DNA of 64,000 nt, from positions 1,054,001 to 1,118,000 of the forward strand of contig NZ_OY781063.1 of the NCBI RefSeq assembly GCF_963676285.1, written 5' to 3'. The position numbers were made by a program, and so were the translations under genes. Below, in pieces: positions 52,483-61,391 of this stretch. The notes under the pieces were generated by a model. It worked only from the letters and a program-made list of their open reading frames with translations, was not told the DNA's origin and searched no databases. Position 1 is the first letter of the stretch, and each line of letters starts with the position of its first letter. Source of the DNA: an uncultured Sphaerochaeta sp. GTDB lineage: Bacteria > Spirochaetota > Spirochaetia > Sphaerochaetales > Sphaerochaetaceae.

Positions 52483-54714
52483 CTACTTCTTCTGGTACAA
52501 CACAGTCTTCTGGTAATCTGAGGGAAGCATGCCATAACGTTTCTGGAAGGCTCTTCTGAATGTCTGGGGATTGGAATAACCGCAGAGGGTGGTAATCTCC
52601 CCAATGGTCATCTGTTTCTCACTGAAGAGCACCAAGGAACGTTCCAGCCGATAGGTCTCCACATATTGGGCGAAGGATGTCTCCATCCTGGTCTGCATAA
52701 AGTGATAGAGGAAGCTCTCCTTCATTCCGAAGTGTTCTGCCATATTGGAGAGATTGAGGGAAGGATCTGCATAGTAGTCCTGGATATAGGAAACAATCCT
52801 CTGGACCAATATCTCATCCTTGTCATTCTTTGCCCTGTTGATCGCCAGAGCCTGAGAGAGGAAGAACTGCTTGGCCTCTTCAAAGGTGGTGAAGACTGAC
52901 TGATGTAGTGGCATCCTCATTCCCTGGCTGAGCTTGATCGCAGTAGCATAGAGAACCTTGAGCAGGTTCCCGTACTCCTCCGGTCCCAGACTTCGTGCCA
53001 CAAAGTTATCCTGCTCGATGGTCTGGAGAATCTCCTCAAGCGCATCACGCTCACCACGCAAGACTGCACCACTGAGCTTACGCTCCATATCTGCAGTATA
53101 GTGGTAGGGTTCCCTCTTCAAGGAAAGGTCACGATAGCGGCGCATCACCTCAACTTGTTTCTCACTGACCAAGCTCTGTTGGACCTCGCTACACTCGTTT
53201 GTTGCACTGAAAACATCATCCAGGCTACGTTTCGGGCTACTGACCGCCATACTGGTAGTACTGGGAGCAACATTGACAAACTCCCTCCAGAACAGGTCTA
53301 TCTGGGTCTCAAGGAACCTGGAATCTACATGCCAGAGCATGATCCAGATGGAGAATGCATAGTCCATATAAAGATAATACTGCTTCCCAAAAGCACGCTG
53401 TGCCTGCTTCTGCGCTGCAATACGGGTAAAGTCAATGTCCTCCAACCGTTCACTGGAGAGGAAGTCATGCACATCATGGATGGCAATGTGTACCATCTGG
53501 TAGGTGAAGGGACGAGTCAGATCGATATCCGTCTGTACCTGCTTAAGCATTGCCTGAATCTCGGCAGTTCCGAGCATCTTTCCGTGGATCAAGCGACGGA
53601 AGAACGTATCGGTAATAAATGGTGTTCCTCCAGCCTGACGGACCAGGGAGCGGTCCTGTTCAACAATGGACTTGATGTATCCCACAGCTTGCTCGTAGGG
53701 AAGCGGCTTTTGCCCTTCCTCAGCAAGTCCAAGAAGCTCATTCCAGTGTCGGTTACTGCGTGCAAGGATATACACAGAGAACAGCCCCAAGAGGAGGAAC
53801 ATGACAATAATCACCCCGGTAAGCAATACCCACAGTGGGCTGAGCATCGCCCTGACCTCCTTGAGAGAAAGGAGAGAATAGAATTTAAGTCCACTCTGAT
53901 CAGAACTGGTGACAGAGAGTACGTACTCCTGACCATCTATGAAAATTCGATGCTGCCCATCCTCGTAGGATTCGCCCACAATCAGGGAGAGGTCTCCGTA
54001 TGAGGTAATTACTGTCCCCTCACTATCGGTTATATAGACCGTTGGATTCATTCCCTCTACCTGCTCACGCAGGAGACCAGCGATATAGCTGCTGTCCAGC
54101 AGCAACATGATCTTTCCAGCATTGGAGCCGGGGATATTCAAAGGAAAGGTCTGGACCAAGGGAATAACTGACTGCTGGCGTCCATGTACCAGGGCTGTAG
54201 TCTCAGGGAAAAACTTACGGGTAAATGGAGCACTTAAATACTTGCTCTTGAACTGTCGGTAATTCAGATTCTCAAAGGCAAACAAGGTAGGATACATCTT
54301 CTCAGGGTCGAGAAAGGCATTGCGGGAAGAGAGAATATAGCCGCTCTTGTCAGAGTACACATATATTTCACTCAACATGGCATTGATGTTTGTAGAGGTA
54401 GGCAACAACGCCTTGGCGTCGATAAGGGCTTGGATATCCTCTGAGCCTACAGGCACTTGGCCCTGGTAGATGAATGTGGCAATATCATTATTGAGCAACA
54501 GTGTCTGGCTGAGTTTGAACATCTGGTCCAATGAAAGATCAGTGGTGGAACGTATCAGCTGCAACATGGAGTAAGTCTGTTCCTGCTTGTCCCTTCGTAC
54601 CGTACTCAGCATCCAGGACTGACTCATGATCAGGATGATAAAGCACAAAACAAGGGTAGTGAGGAAGAGAACAACGGTTCTTGAATCAGGAATCTTGCGC
54701 TCTGTCTTTCTCAT
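52483..54714 (-). CDS. Membrane-anchored AraC-family regulator (YesN/YtdP-like one-component sensor)
   Basis: About 743 residues. One N-terminal transmembrane helix (VVLFLTTLVLCFIILIMSQ, near residue 20) and a second near residue 300 enclose an extracytoplasmic sensor domain of about 260 residues. A cytoplasmic linker follows, then a C-terminal AraC helix-turn-helix pair (NLSNMAEHFGMKESFLYHFMQTRMETSFAQYVETYRL and IGEITTLCGYSNPQTFRRAFQKRYGMLPSDYQ). The start is at 54714 (MRKTERK); longer frames to 54738 or 54846 add poor sequence. It lies 37 bp downstream of the sulfatase gene. It probably controls the LplABC/sulfatase and fucosidase operons from the site at 59942-59985. Confidence 0.88.
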   Translation of the reverse strand: MRKTERKIPDSRTVVLFLTTLVLCFIILIMSQSWMLSTVRRDKQEQTYSMLQLIRSTTDLSLDQMFKLSQTLLLNNDIATFIYQGQVPVGSEDIQALIDAKALLPTSTNINAMLSEIYVYSDKSGYILSSRNAFLDPEKMYPTLFAFENLNYRQFKSKYLSAPFTRKFFPETTALVHGRQQSVIPLVQTFPLNIPGSNAGKIMLLLDSSYIAGLLREQVEGMNPTVYITDSEGTVITSYGDLSLIVGESYEDGQHRIFIDGQEYVLSVTSSDQSGLKFYSLLSLKEVRAMLSPLWVLLTGVIIVMFLLLGLFSVYILARSNRHWNELLGLAEEGQKPLPYEQAVGYIKSIVEQDRSLVRQAGGTPFITDTFFRRLIHGKMLGTAEIQAMLKQVQTDIDLTRPFTYQMVHIAIHDVHDFLSSERLEDIDFTRIAAQKQAQRAFGKQYYLYMDYAFSIWIMLWHVDSRFLETQIDLFWREFVNVAPSTTSMAVSSPKRSLDDVFSATNECSEVQQSLVSEKQVEVMRRYRDLSLKREPYHYTADMERKLSGAVLRGERDALEEILQTIEQDNFVARSLGPEEYGNLLKVLYATAIKLSQGMRMPLHQSVFTTFEEAKQFFLSQALAINRAKNDKDEILVQRIVSYIQDYYADPSLNLSNMAEHFGMKESFLYHFMQTRMETSFAQYVETYRLERSLVLFSEKQMTIGEITTLCGYSNPQTFRRAFQKRYGMLPSDYQKTVLYQKK

Positions 54715-54751
54715 AAGTGGAAGCAGTATAGCATACATAAGTAAGCCATGG

Positions 54752-56218
54752 TTAGTCTTGCAACCAGGAAACGGTCTCCCAGATTGCCACCCCATCGTTG
54801 CTCTGTCTTGGCCCCGAGGTACTCCGTCCTTGCTCCACAATTGCACGTAACTCTGCTTTCAACGCATGTACTATTTCTGGAAATCTTGAGGCAACATTCT
54901 CTTGTTCCCTGATATCCTCTTCCAGGTTGTACAGCTGCAAAGAGGGAAGCTGTGCTTCATCCCTGCTTCCAGGGACGGGGAAGGACCATCCACCACTACC
55001 CTTGCACATCTCCAGCTTCCAAGGCCCTCGACGCAAGGAGAGTGAGCCATCGATGCTCTGATGCACGAGAGATGGACGAGTCGGGAGTGAGGGCGATTTG
55101 AGCGTTGCAAGCATGCTGTAACTGTCAACCGCCTCATCTGAGGCTAGCTCCACACCCAGGTACTCGCCCAAGGTGGCATAGAGGTCACAGAGTGAGACAA
55201 TCTGGTCACATGTGGAACCTGGTTCAACCACCTTTGGCCATCGCATAAGGAGAGGTACCCGATGGCCCCCTTCATAGATGTCAGCCTTCATTCCCCTGAA
55301 ATGGTAACTCGGGTTATGCCCTGCCCTCTCCAAGGCAGGAAAGTCAGCCGAAGGAGAACAGCCGTTGTCACTGGTGAAAACCACCAAGGTATCTTCCCTC
55401 AATCCTGCCTCATCCAACGCGGAGAGAATTTGCCCCACTACACTGTCACAGTGGAGGACAAAATCCCCGTAGTCATTGGTTTTGGACTTTCCCCGAAACT
55501 CCTTGGCAGGAAGGATTGGGGTATGAGGAGCTGGAAGTGAGAAATACAGAAAGAAGGGATGGTCACTCTCTTTTTGGATTACTTCCACTGCCTTGTCTGT
55601 GAGATGGTCCAGCACCTCTTCATGGATAAAATCGTCGGCGGTAAGTCCTTCTCTCCAGTACCCCATCCCTTCCCCTTTGGTCACCTTTCTAGGGATGGAC
55701 GTGAAACGGTCATCCTTGATGTAAACATAGGGAGGCATATCCAGCGATCCGCTGATGCCATAAAATGAGTCAAACCCCACAGAAATAGGGCCTTCCTTGA
55801 TCGGCTTGCTGTAATCTATGGTATGGCTGTCTGCAAAATCAGGTTGTTCTATGAAGTCATCTTGTTTGGGAAGTTCCATCCCCAAGTGCCACTTGCCTAC
55901 TGCATGGGTGGAATATCCCCTCCCTTTGAGCATCTGGGCAATGGTCTTTCTCTTTGTATCAATAAGGGGTGGAGAGAACCCTCCAAGCACTGAGCTCTTG
56001 AGTTCACTTCTCCAGTTGTATCTACCGGTGATGATGCTGTAGCGACTTGGAGTACACACTGCACTGGTAGCATGGGCGTCGGTGCATTTCACACCTTCGT
56101 TTGACAGACGGTCGAAGTGGGTGGTGGCAAAGGGACAACCTGGGTTAAGGGACGAGACATCCCCGTAGCCGAGGTCATCAGCAAGTATGTACACGATGTT
56201 TGGCTTCCTCTGCTCCAT
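54752..56218 (-). CDS. Sulfatase, Cys-type formylglycine (arylsulfatase/S1 family)
   Basis: About 488 residues. NIVYILADDLGYGD supplies metal aspartates. TSAVCTPSRYSIITGRY holds the C55-T-P-S-R formylglycine motif that anSME can mature. HAVGKWHLGM, VFTSDNGCSPSAD and VPLLMRWPK are standard family blocks. The N terminus (MEQRKPNIV) has no signal peptide, so the protein stays in the cytoplasm, in agreement with cytoplasmic maturation by anSME at 21186-22283. ATG 56218 fits a GGGAG 9 bases upstream; 56239 is a longer alternative. It lies between the binding-protein gene and the membrane AraC gene. Likely substrate: a sulfated oligosaccharide. Confidence 0.9.
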   Translation of the reverse strand: MEQRKPNIVYILADDLGYGDVSSLNPGCPFATTHFDRLSNEGVKCTDAHATSAVCTPSRYSIITGRYNWRSELKSSVLGGFSPPLIDTKRKTIAQMLKGRGYSTHAVGKWHLGMELPKQDDFIEQPDFADSHTIDYSKPIKEGPISVGFDSFYGISGSLDMPPYVYIKDDRFTSIPRKVTKGEGMGYWREGLTADDFIHEEVLDHLTDKAVEVIQKESDHPFFLYFSLPAPHTPILPAKEFRGKSKTNDYGDFVLHCDSVVGQILSALDEAGLREDTLVVFTSDNGCSPSADFPALERAGHNPSYHFRGMKADIYEGGHRVPLLMRWPKVVEPGSTCDQIVSLCDLYATLGEYLGVELASDEAVDSYSMLATLKSPSLPTRPSLVHQSIDGSLSLRRGPWKLEMCKGSGGWSFPVPGSRDEAQLPSLQLYNLEEDIREQENVASRFPEIVHALKAELRAIVEQGRSTSGPRQSNDGVAIWETVSWLQD

Positions 56219-56240
56219 GCTCCACTTCTCCCAATTCAAA

Positions 56241-56266
56241 GCACAAGGCCTTTGACAGCCTTGTGC
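56241..56266 (-). terminator. Hairpin between binding-protein and sulfatase genes
   Basis: GCACAAGGC (56241-56249) and GCCTTGTGC (56258-56266) form a perfect 9-bp stem with an 8-base loop. It lies 24 bp past the binding-protein stop, just before the sulfatase gene. No T-run follows in the leftward direction, as with the other binding-protein hairpins here. Confidence 0.6.
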
Positions 56267-56290
56267 GCTGATTCTATTCTCTCTACAACC

Positions 56291-57991
56291 TTACTTGTAC
56301 TGGCGGTCGTAGGCAGTCTGCATCAGGTCCAAAACCTTGGACAACTGCAACTTCTCGAGGTTGGCAAGGTAGTCATTCCAGACCTTGTCATCATTCACAT
56401 CAAGGGAACCGACCATGAACTTAACCGCACTCTGACGGATGTAGTTGGCGAGCTCGCGCTTGACAGTGGAGAACTCCTCGTTTTCATCAGCAGTGAACTT
56501 AAGCTTGGGAACCTCAACGGAGGTATCCTCATGTGGCTTGTACAGTTCACGGGTCTCATCGAAGAGCACCTTCTCGTTGTTGTCCGGCTTGTAGTAGTCA
56601 GGATTATCCTTGCTCATTGGAACAGAAGCAAGACCATTCTTCAGGGAAGGAGTCATGGCTGCTGCATAGGTCTGGATCCAGGTATCATTCTGGGGATCCT
56701 TGTCGTTCCACTGAATCAACTCCTGCCAGATTGCTGGCTTACCATCAAGACCAACCTGTCCTTCCTCAGCCCAGTCCCAAGCTTCGCCCTGGAATCCATT
56801 GCGCTGCTGAAGGGTTCCTTCAAGGCTGTACATGTAGTCGAAGTAACGGACAATTGCCTCGGCATACTTGGTCTCACTGCTGAGTACCAGCTGGCCTACT
56901 TCAGGGTTCTGGAGGAATGCAACTGCATACTGCACGCCATCAGGGCCTTCAAGTGGAGCAATTGCCTGGAAGTTGTTGAAGCGGTCTCCACCAATGGTTG
57001 AGAACTGACCTCTCCATCCACCGGTTGCAAAACCAACTACAGGCTCAGAGGAACTCTCTACCAACTGGGTCAGCTGGCTAGAATCCTGGGTGAATGAACC
57101 GTTGTAGATCAATCCTTCCTTGTAGAGCTTGTTGATGTATGCAAGACCATCACGGTAAGCGTCCTTGTTCACTGCGGTATCAACTTTCTTTCCATCCATC
57201 AGGTAGCCAACGTTGTCATCGGCATTACTGTTGATGTTGGTGTCGAGGTCACAGTAGATGAAGCTGTTGAGCAGGAAGCGCTCAACCTGGTCGGACCAAC
57301 CAATGATTGAACCTGCAAGGGGAATCTCATCAGCCTTGCCGTTTCCATTGGGATCCTGTGTCTTGATAGCCTTCAACACCTGATAGAACTCTTCAGTGGT
57401 GGTTGGGGTCTCAAGACCAAGAGCATCGAGGAAGGGCTGGTAGACAAACATCTTTGCCTGGTTAGAACAGTGATAACAGCCTTCCAACCGTGGGAAGGAG
57501 TAGATGTTACCGTCGATATTGGTCATGAATCCAACAGCCCCAGGGAATTCATCGAATGCCGTCATCATGTTGGGCATCCAGTCATCACTGTAATACTCAT
57601 TGAGGGGAAGGAAGAGCCCTTCCATGGCACCATAGTTGGTCTCAAGCTCATTGCTTACTGCAAAGCCGAGGAATGCATCCGGGTAGTCTCCACTGGCCAG
57701 AACCAGGGCAAGTTTCTCGGTGGCAGCCTGCTCGGGGATCATGATGTAGTTCACCTTCACACCGGTCAGCTCTTCCATGTACTTGGTGAAGCGGTTGGTG
57801 TTGTAATCCTCGACACAGGGTGGCTGTGCGACCATGATATCCACGGTTACCGGGCTTTCCACGATGGGAAAGGTCCCTGCCGGGGTATACTGAACTGCGT
57901 CCTCAGCTGCTGTAGCCTTGGAACCTTGAGCAAACAGAGTTGCGGGCAGCAACAGAGCAACCAACAACACAATCAAGAAATGCTTTTTCAT
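56291..57991 (-). CDS. LplA-type extracellular solute-binding protein
   Basis: 566-residue receptor of the LplA/YtcQ-like family, larger than CUT1 MalE-like ones. AAGGAGGACAT precedes the ATG at 57991. The signal peptide ends LLPATLFAQGSKA with no lipobox. Mature sequence has VTVDIMVAQPPCVEDYNTNRFTKYMEELTGVKV and LVLASGDYPDAFLGFAVS, typical of oligosaccharide receptors of pectin/heparin-type lyase loci. It is encoded after the two permeases, the reverse of the usual order in this window. Likely ligand: a fucosylated or sulfated oligosaccharide, inferred from neighbours. Confidence 0.9.
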   Translation of the reverse strand: MKKHFLIVLLVALLLPATLFAQGSKATAAEDAVQYTPAGTFPIVESPVTVDIMVAQPPCVEDYNTNRFTKYMEELTGVKVNYIMIPEQAATEKLALVLASGDYPDAFLGFAVSNELETNYGAMEGLFLPLNEYYSDDWMPNMMTAFDEFPGAVGFMTNIDGNIYSFPRLEGCYHCSNQAKMFVYQPFLDALGLETPTTTEEFYQVLKAIKTQDPNGNGKADEIPLAGSIIGWSDQVERFLLNSFIYCDLDTNINSNADDNVGYLMDGKKVDTAVNKDAYRDGLAYINKLYKEGLIYNGSFTQDSSQLTQLVESSSEPVVGFATGGWRGQFSTIGGDRFNNFQAIAPLEGPDGVQYAVAFLQNPEVGQLVLSSETKYAEAIVRYFDYMYSLEGTLQQRNGFQGEAWDWAEEGQVGLDGKPAIWQELIQWNDKDPQNDTWIQTYAAAMTPSLKNGLASVPMSKDNPDYYKPDNNEKVLFDETRELYKPHEDTSVEVPKLKFTADENEEFSTVKRELANYIRQSAVKFMVGSLDVNDDKVWNDYLANLEKLQLSKVLDLMQTAYDRQYK

Positions 57992-58035
57992 ATGTCCTCC
58001 TTGGTATCGGATGTCATTGTATGCATCCGGTACAA

Positions 58036-58929
58036 TCAACCTTTGACGGAGCCGATCATGACTCCCTTGACGAAGAACTTCTGGACAAACGGATAGATTA
58101 CCAGAAGGGGCAAGCTCGCCACAACAATTACCGCATAGCGAATCGTCTCGCTCAGACCCTGGGACCGTATCGCTGCCTCCACATCCGTCGTCATGGACGG
58201 GGTGTTTCGGTTAATGATAAGGATGTTACGAAGCACAATTTGGAGAGGATACAAGGCCTGGTCCTGCAGGTACAAGAGTGCATCGAAATACTTGTTCCAC
58301 TGCCCTACTGCATAAAAGAGTGCAAGGACCGCTACAATTGCCCCACTCAAGGGGAATACAAAGGTGAAGAGGAAGCGGATATCAGAGCATCCGTCTATCT
58401 CAGCCGCCTCATACAATTCATCAGATATATTCTCCTGCAGGAATGTACGGGCAATGATGACATTCCATACGGTTATCGCATTGGGGAGGATGATCGAGAG
58501 TCGGGTGTCATAAATACCAAGCTGACGAACCACCAAGTAAAGAGGAATGATTCCACCGGTAAAGAGCATCGTGAACAGGATGAACTTGGTTACAAACTTC
58601 CTTCCATAGAACTCTTTCCTGGAGAGTGGATAGGCGATCAACATGGTGAGCATTACGCTGATGACCGTTCCCGTTACCATGTAGTAGAGGCTGTTCATGT
58701 ATCCGGTTCCGATCTGCTTGTTGGTAAAGACCGCCTTGTAACTCACTAGGTCGAAGTTAACCGGGAAGAGCCAGACCTTACGTGCCATCACAGCCTGTGG
58801 CTCACTCAGTGAGCAGGAGATGATGTAGAGCAGTGGGTACAGTACAATAGCCAAGCTTATGAACAGGAAGGTATTGACCACAATGGAGAAGATTCTGTCT
58901 GTGAGCATCTCTTTTTGTTTATAATGCAT
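58036..58929 (-). CDS. LplC-type ABC transporter permease
   Basis: 297-residue membrane subunit of the carbohydrate-importer CUT1/LplBC type. LLYIISCSLSEPQAVMARKVWLFP near the N terminus and the EAA loop LYEAAEIDGCSDIRFLFTFVFPLSG are characteristic, and the C terminus ends FVKGVMIGSVKG. It overlaps the LplB gene by one base (TAATG). It partners the product of 58929-59864. Confidence 0.92.
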   Translation of the reverse strand: MHYKQKEMLTDRIFSIVVNTFLFISLAIVLYPLLYIISCSLSEPQAVMARKVWLFPVNFDLVSYKAVFTNKQIGTGYMNSLYYMVTGTVISVMLTMLIAYPLSRKEFYGRKFVTKFILFTMLFTGGIIPLYLVVRQLGIYDTRLSIILPNAITVWNVIIARTFLQENISDELYEAAEIDGCSDIRFLFTFVFPLSGAIVAVLALFYAVGQWNKYFDALLYLQDQALYPLQIVLRNILIINRNTPSMTTDVEAAIRSQGLSETIRYAVIVVASLPLLVIYPFVQKFFVKGVMIGSVKG

Positions 58930-59864
58930 TACCAGAGCCCCCCTTCCTTGTTGTTCATTTTGGCAAGACGGTTGAATGTGAGAATCAGGATGACATTGAT
59001 CACTGAGTTGATCAGGTCAATGGCCGTGGAGTAGGAGAAGTCACTGTTGATCAAGCCCATCTTATATACATAGGTGGACATGATCTCAGCAGTTTCAATA
59101 TTCAGCGGGTTCTGCATGAGGAAGGCCTTTTCAAATCCCAGGCTCATGACAAAGCCCATATTCATGATGAACATGATGACGATAGTGCTCTTGATCGAAG
59201 GAAGATCGACATACCAGACTTTCTGGAACTTGTTCACACCATCGACTTTTGCTGCCTCATACAACTCCGGGCTTATACCCGTCAAAGCCGCTAGGTAGAT
59301 AATCGCATTATAGCCGGTGTTCTTCCAAAGCTCAGACCAGACATAAATGTGCCTGAAGTAGTCCGCCTCCCCCATATAGTTAAGGGAATCCTTTCCCATA
59401 AGTCCCCTCACTGTATTGAAGAGGCCCATGGAGGGGTCAAGGAACTGCATCAGGATGGCGACCATGACTACCGTGGAGATGAAGTATGGTGCATAGGTAA
59501 TCATCTGCACGCTCTTCTTCCAGAGCTTGGAACGAGCTTCGTTCAATGCAATGGCCAGGATGACTGCCAAAGGAATTGAAGTAACCAGGGCATACATGCT
59601 CAAGCTGAAGGTGTTGTACATGATCTGCAAGGAAGAGGGGTTACTAAAGAACTTCTCGAACTGATAGAGCCCTACCCAGGGGCTTCCCCATACGCCGCGA
59701 CTTACGCGATATCGCTTAAATGCGAGCAATGCCCCATACATAGGGACGTACTTGAACACGATGAAATAGAGGATGGGTAGCGCTACGATAACGTAGAACT
59801 GCCAATGGCGTCCCATCTTCCTTCCCAGGCTCAATTGTGGTGTCTGGTTCAACTGCTTCTTCAT
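58929..59864 (-). CDS. LplB-type ABC transporter permease
   Basis: 311-residue membrane subunit. PILYFIVFKYVPMYGALLAFKRYRVSRGVWGSPWVGL is a strong LplB pattern, and the EAA loop is LYEAAKVDGVNKFQKVWYVDLPSIK. It is the first gene of the leftward operon, divergent from the fucosidase gene. The ATG at 59864 lacks a good ribosome site. No ATPase lies in the operon. Confidence 0.92.
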   Translation of the reverse strand: MKKQLNQTPQLSLGRKMGRHWQFYVIVALPILYFIVFKYVPMYGALLAFKRYRVSRGVWGSPWVGLYQFEKFFSNPSSLQIMYNTFSLSMYALVTSIPLAVILAIALNEARSKLWKKSVQMITYAPYFISTVVMVAILMQFLDPSMGLFNTVRGLMGKDSLNYMGEADYFRHIYVWSELWKNTGYNAIIYLAALTGISPELYEAAKVDGVNKFQKVWYVDLPSIKSTIVIMFIMNMGFVMSLGFEKAFLMQNPLNIETAEIMSTYVYKMGLINSDFSYSTAIDLINSVINVILILTFNRLAKMNNKEGGLW

Positions 59865-59941
59865 GACAAAATCGTCTCACGGAAGTCAGAATCGCCATAG
59901 CGTCAAGTTTCAAAGCAAGCCGCTTTTCACCACGAGAAAAG

Positions 59942-59985
59942 GCGTCATTTTTTGAAAACTGGGTCGAACTTTAAAAAAATGACGC
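59942..59985. promoter_or_regulatory. Inverted pair of 16-base boxes between divergent LplB and fucosidase genes
   Basis: GCGTCATTTTTT (59942-59953) is repeated in inverse orientation as AAAAAATGACGC (59974-59985) with 20 bp between. Counting outward into the spacer, 15 of 16 bases match (GCGTCATTTTTTGAAA against GCGTCATTTTTTTAAA read from the other strand). Each box points to one of the two operons. The membrane AraC regulator at 52483 is the obvious candidate. No gene lies in 59865-60065. Confidence 0.6.
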
Positions 59986-60065
59986 ATCAAAGGAGAGCTC
60001 ATATAACTTTTGACTCTGTTGTTTCTCACTTTCCACCCCTATGCTTTAGGCAAGGAGCAACAGAG

Positions 60066-61391
60066 ATGAAAGAATCAGCAACACAAGCCTGGCTGGATCT
60101 CCAGTTTGGTATGTTTATCCATTTTGGCCTCTACTCCATTCCTGGTGGGGTGTGGAACAATGAAGTGGTCAAACGGGGATACTCAGAACAGATACTCAGC
60201 CATGGGTATCTTCCCCAAGCCGACTACGAGGCATTGGCCGAGCAATTCACCATTGATCATTTCGATGCAGACCATATTGTCATGACAGCCAAGGCAGCTG
60301 GCATACGCTACTTGATAATCACCAGCAAGCACCATGATGGGTTCTGCCTCTTCAATACCAAGACCACCAGCTACCAGAGCAAAAGGGATGTCGTTGCTGA
60401 ACTGAGTGAGGCTTGTAAACGCCATGGTCTTGCTTTTGGCATTTACTTCTCCTGGATCGATTGGCATTTCCCAGAGGCACTCCCAATCAGCAGCCACAAT
60501 AGTGACACCATTACCCCAGAGCACCAAAGGCTCAATATCCAGCAGCTCACTGAACTGCTTAGCGGTTATGGTCCCATCTGTGAACTGTGGATGGATATGG
60601 GAGCTCCCAGCAAGGAGCAATCCAGGGAAGTATATGATTTAGTTCAGAGCTTGCAACCTGATTGCATGGTCAATGGAAGAATATGGAACGACTACCAGGA
60701 CTTCCTTACCATGGGAGACAATGAACTACCGGCAGTAGCGCTTGATTGTCCTTGGCAGACTCCGGCTTCCATCTATAAGGAGACATGGGGCTACCGCAGC
60801 TGGCAGGTACGGGGCGACAAGCATGAGAAGATCAAGGAACTGAGTGCTACTGCCCGTCAGGTGGTCGAAGAGGGAGGGAACTACCTGTTGAATATCGGTC
60901 TGGTAGGAGATGGCTCAATCCAGGAGTTTGAGGAAGCAGTACTGAAAGGTATTGGAGAGGAACTGCAAGGAAATCCTCTTGAGAGGAAAACAACATCCCT
61001 TCAGGTTCCAGAACAGGAGTACCAAGGGCCTTCCTTTGACTGTGGAGAACCGGTTGTAGTCTACCGCTATACTGGAGCAGAGTACTACTCCTACCGCCCT
61101 ATCCCCACAAGTCTGCACTGGAAAATTGCCCTAGAGGAGAACAAGAAACTTTCTATCTCCTGGAAAACCTCAGAGCCGCTGGAGAAAGAGGAGAAGCTTG
61201 TTCTAGAGGTGGATGGAAAACCTTATTACAGTAGCTTGCAAAAGGGACGAAACGCTGATTGTTTCATTACATCTCTTCCCTTGCAGAAAGGTAAGCATGA
61301 GTTCATCGTCCATACAGTGGGGAATCCACTCAAGCGCCCAGCTTTGGGTGCCCATACACTACATATTGTCCTGGAAGAGGAGAGAAGATAA
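60066..61391 (+). CDS. Alpha-L-fucosidase, glycoside hydrolase family 29
   Basis: About 441-residue retaining exoglycosidase that removes terminal L-fucose. WLDLQFGMFIHFGLYSIPGGVWN, LIITSKHHDGFCLFNTKTT and ELWMDMGAP near residue 178 are GH29 landmarks, the last holding the presumed nucleophile Asp. GYRSWQVRGDKHEKI and GGNYLLNIGLVGDG follow. The C-terminal third is an added beta-domain. ATG 60066 has AAGGAG upstream; no signal peptide is visible from this start, so it should work in the cytoplasm on imported fucosides. It is divergent from LplB and overlaps cutC by one base. Confidence 0.9.
   Translation: MKESATQAWLDLQFGMFIHFGLYSIPGGVWNNEVVKRGYSEQILSHGYLPQADYEALAEQFTIDHFDADHIVMTAKAAGIRYLIITSKHHDGFCLFNTKTTSYQSKRDVVAELSEACKRHGLAFGIYFSWIDWHFPEALPISSHNSDTITPEHQRLNIQQLTELLSGYGPICELWMDMGAPSKEQSREVYDLVQSLQPDCMVNGRIWNDYQDFLTMGDNELPAVALDCPWQTPASIYKETWGYRSWQVRGDKHEKIKELSATARQVVEEGGNYLLNIGLVGDGSIQEFEEAVLKGIGEELQGNPLERKTTSLQVPEQEYQGPSFDCGEPVVVYRYTGAEYYSYRPIPTSLHWKIALEENKKLSISWKTSEPLEKEEKLVLEVDGKPYYSSLQKGRNADCFITSLPLQKGKHEFIVHTVGNPLKRPALGAHTLHIVLEEERR

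Noticed and set aside
53101..54003. Open frame of 300 codons on the plus strand
   Set aside because: Antisense to the membrane AraC regulator, whose HTH and membrane segments are clear; no motif in the antisense product.
56117..57001. Open frame of 294 codons on the plus strand
   Set aside because: It runs antisense across sulfatase and binding-protein genes, both with strong motifs.
57940..58749. Open frame of 269 codons on the plus strand
   Set aside because: Antisense to the permease and signal-peptide region of the binding protein; low-complexity charged product.
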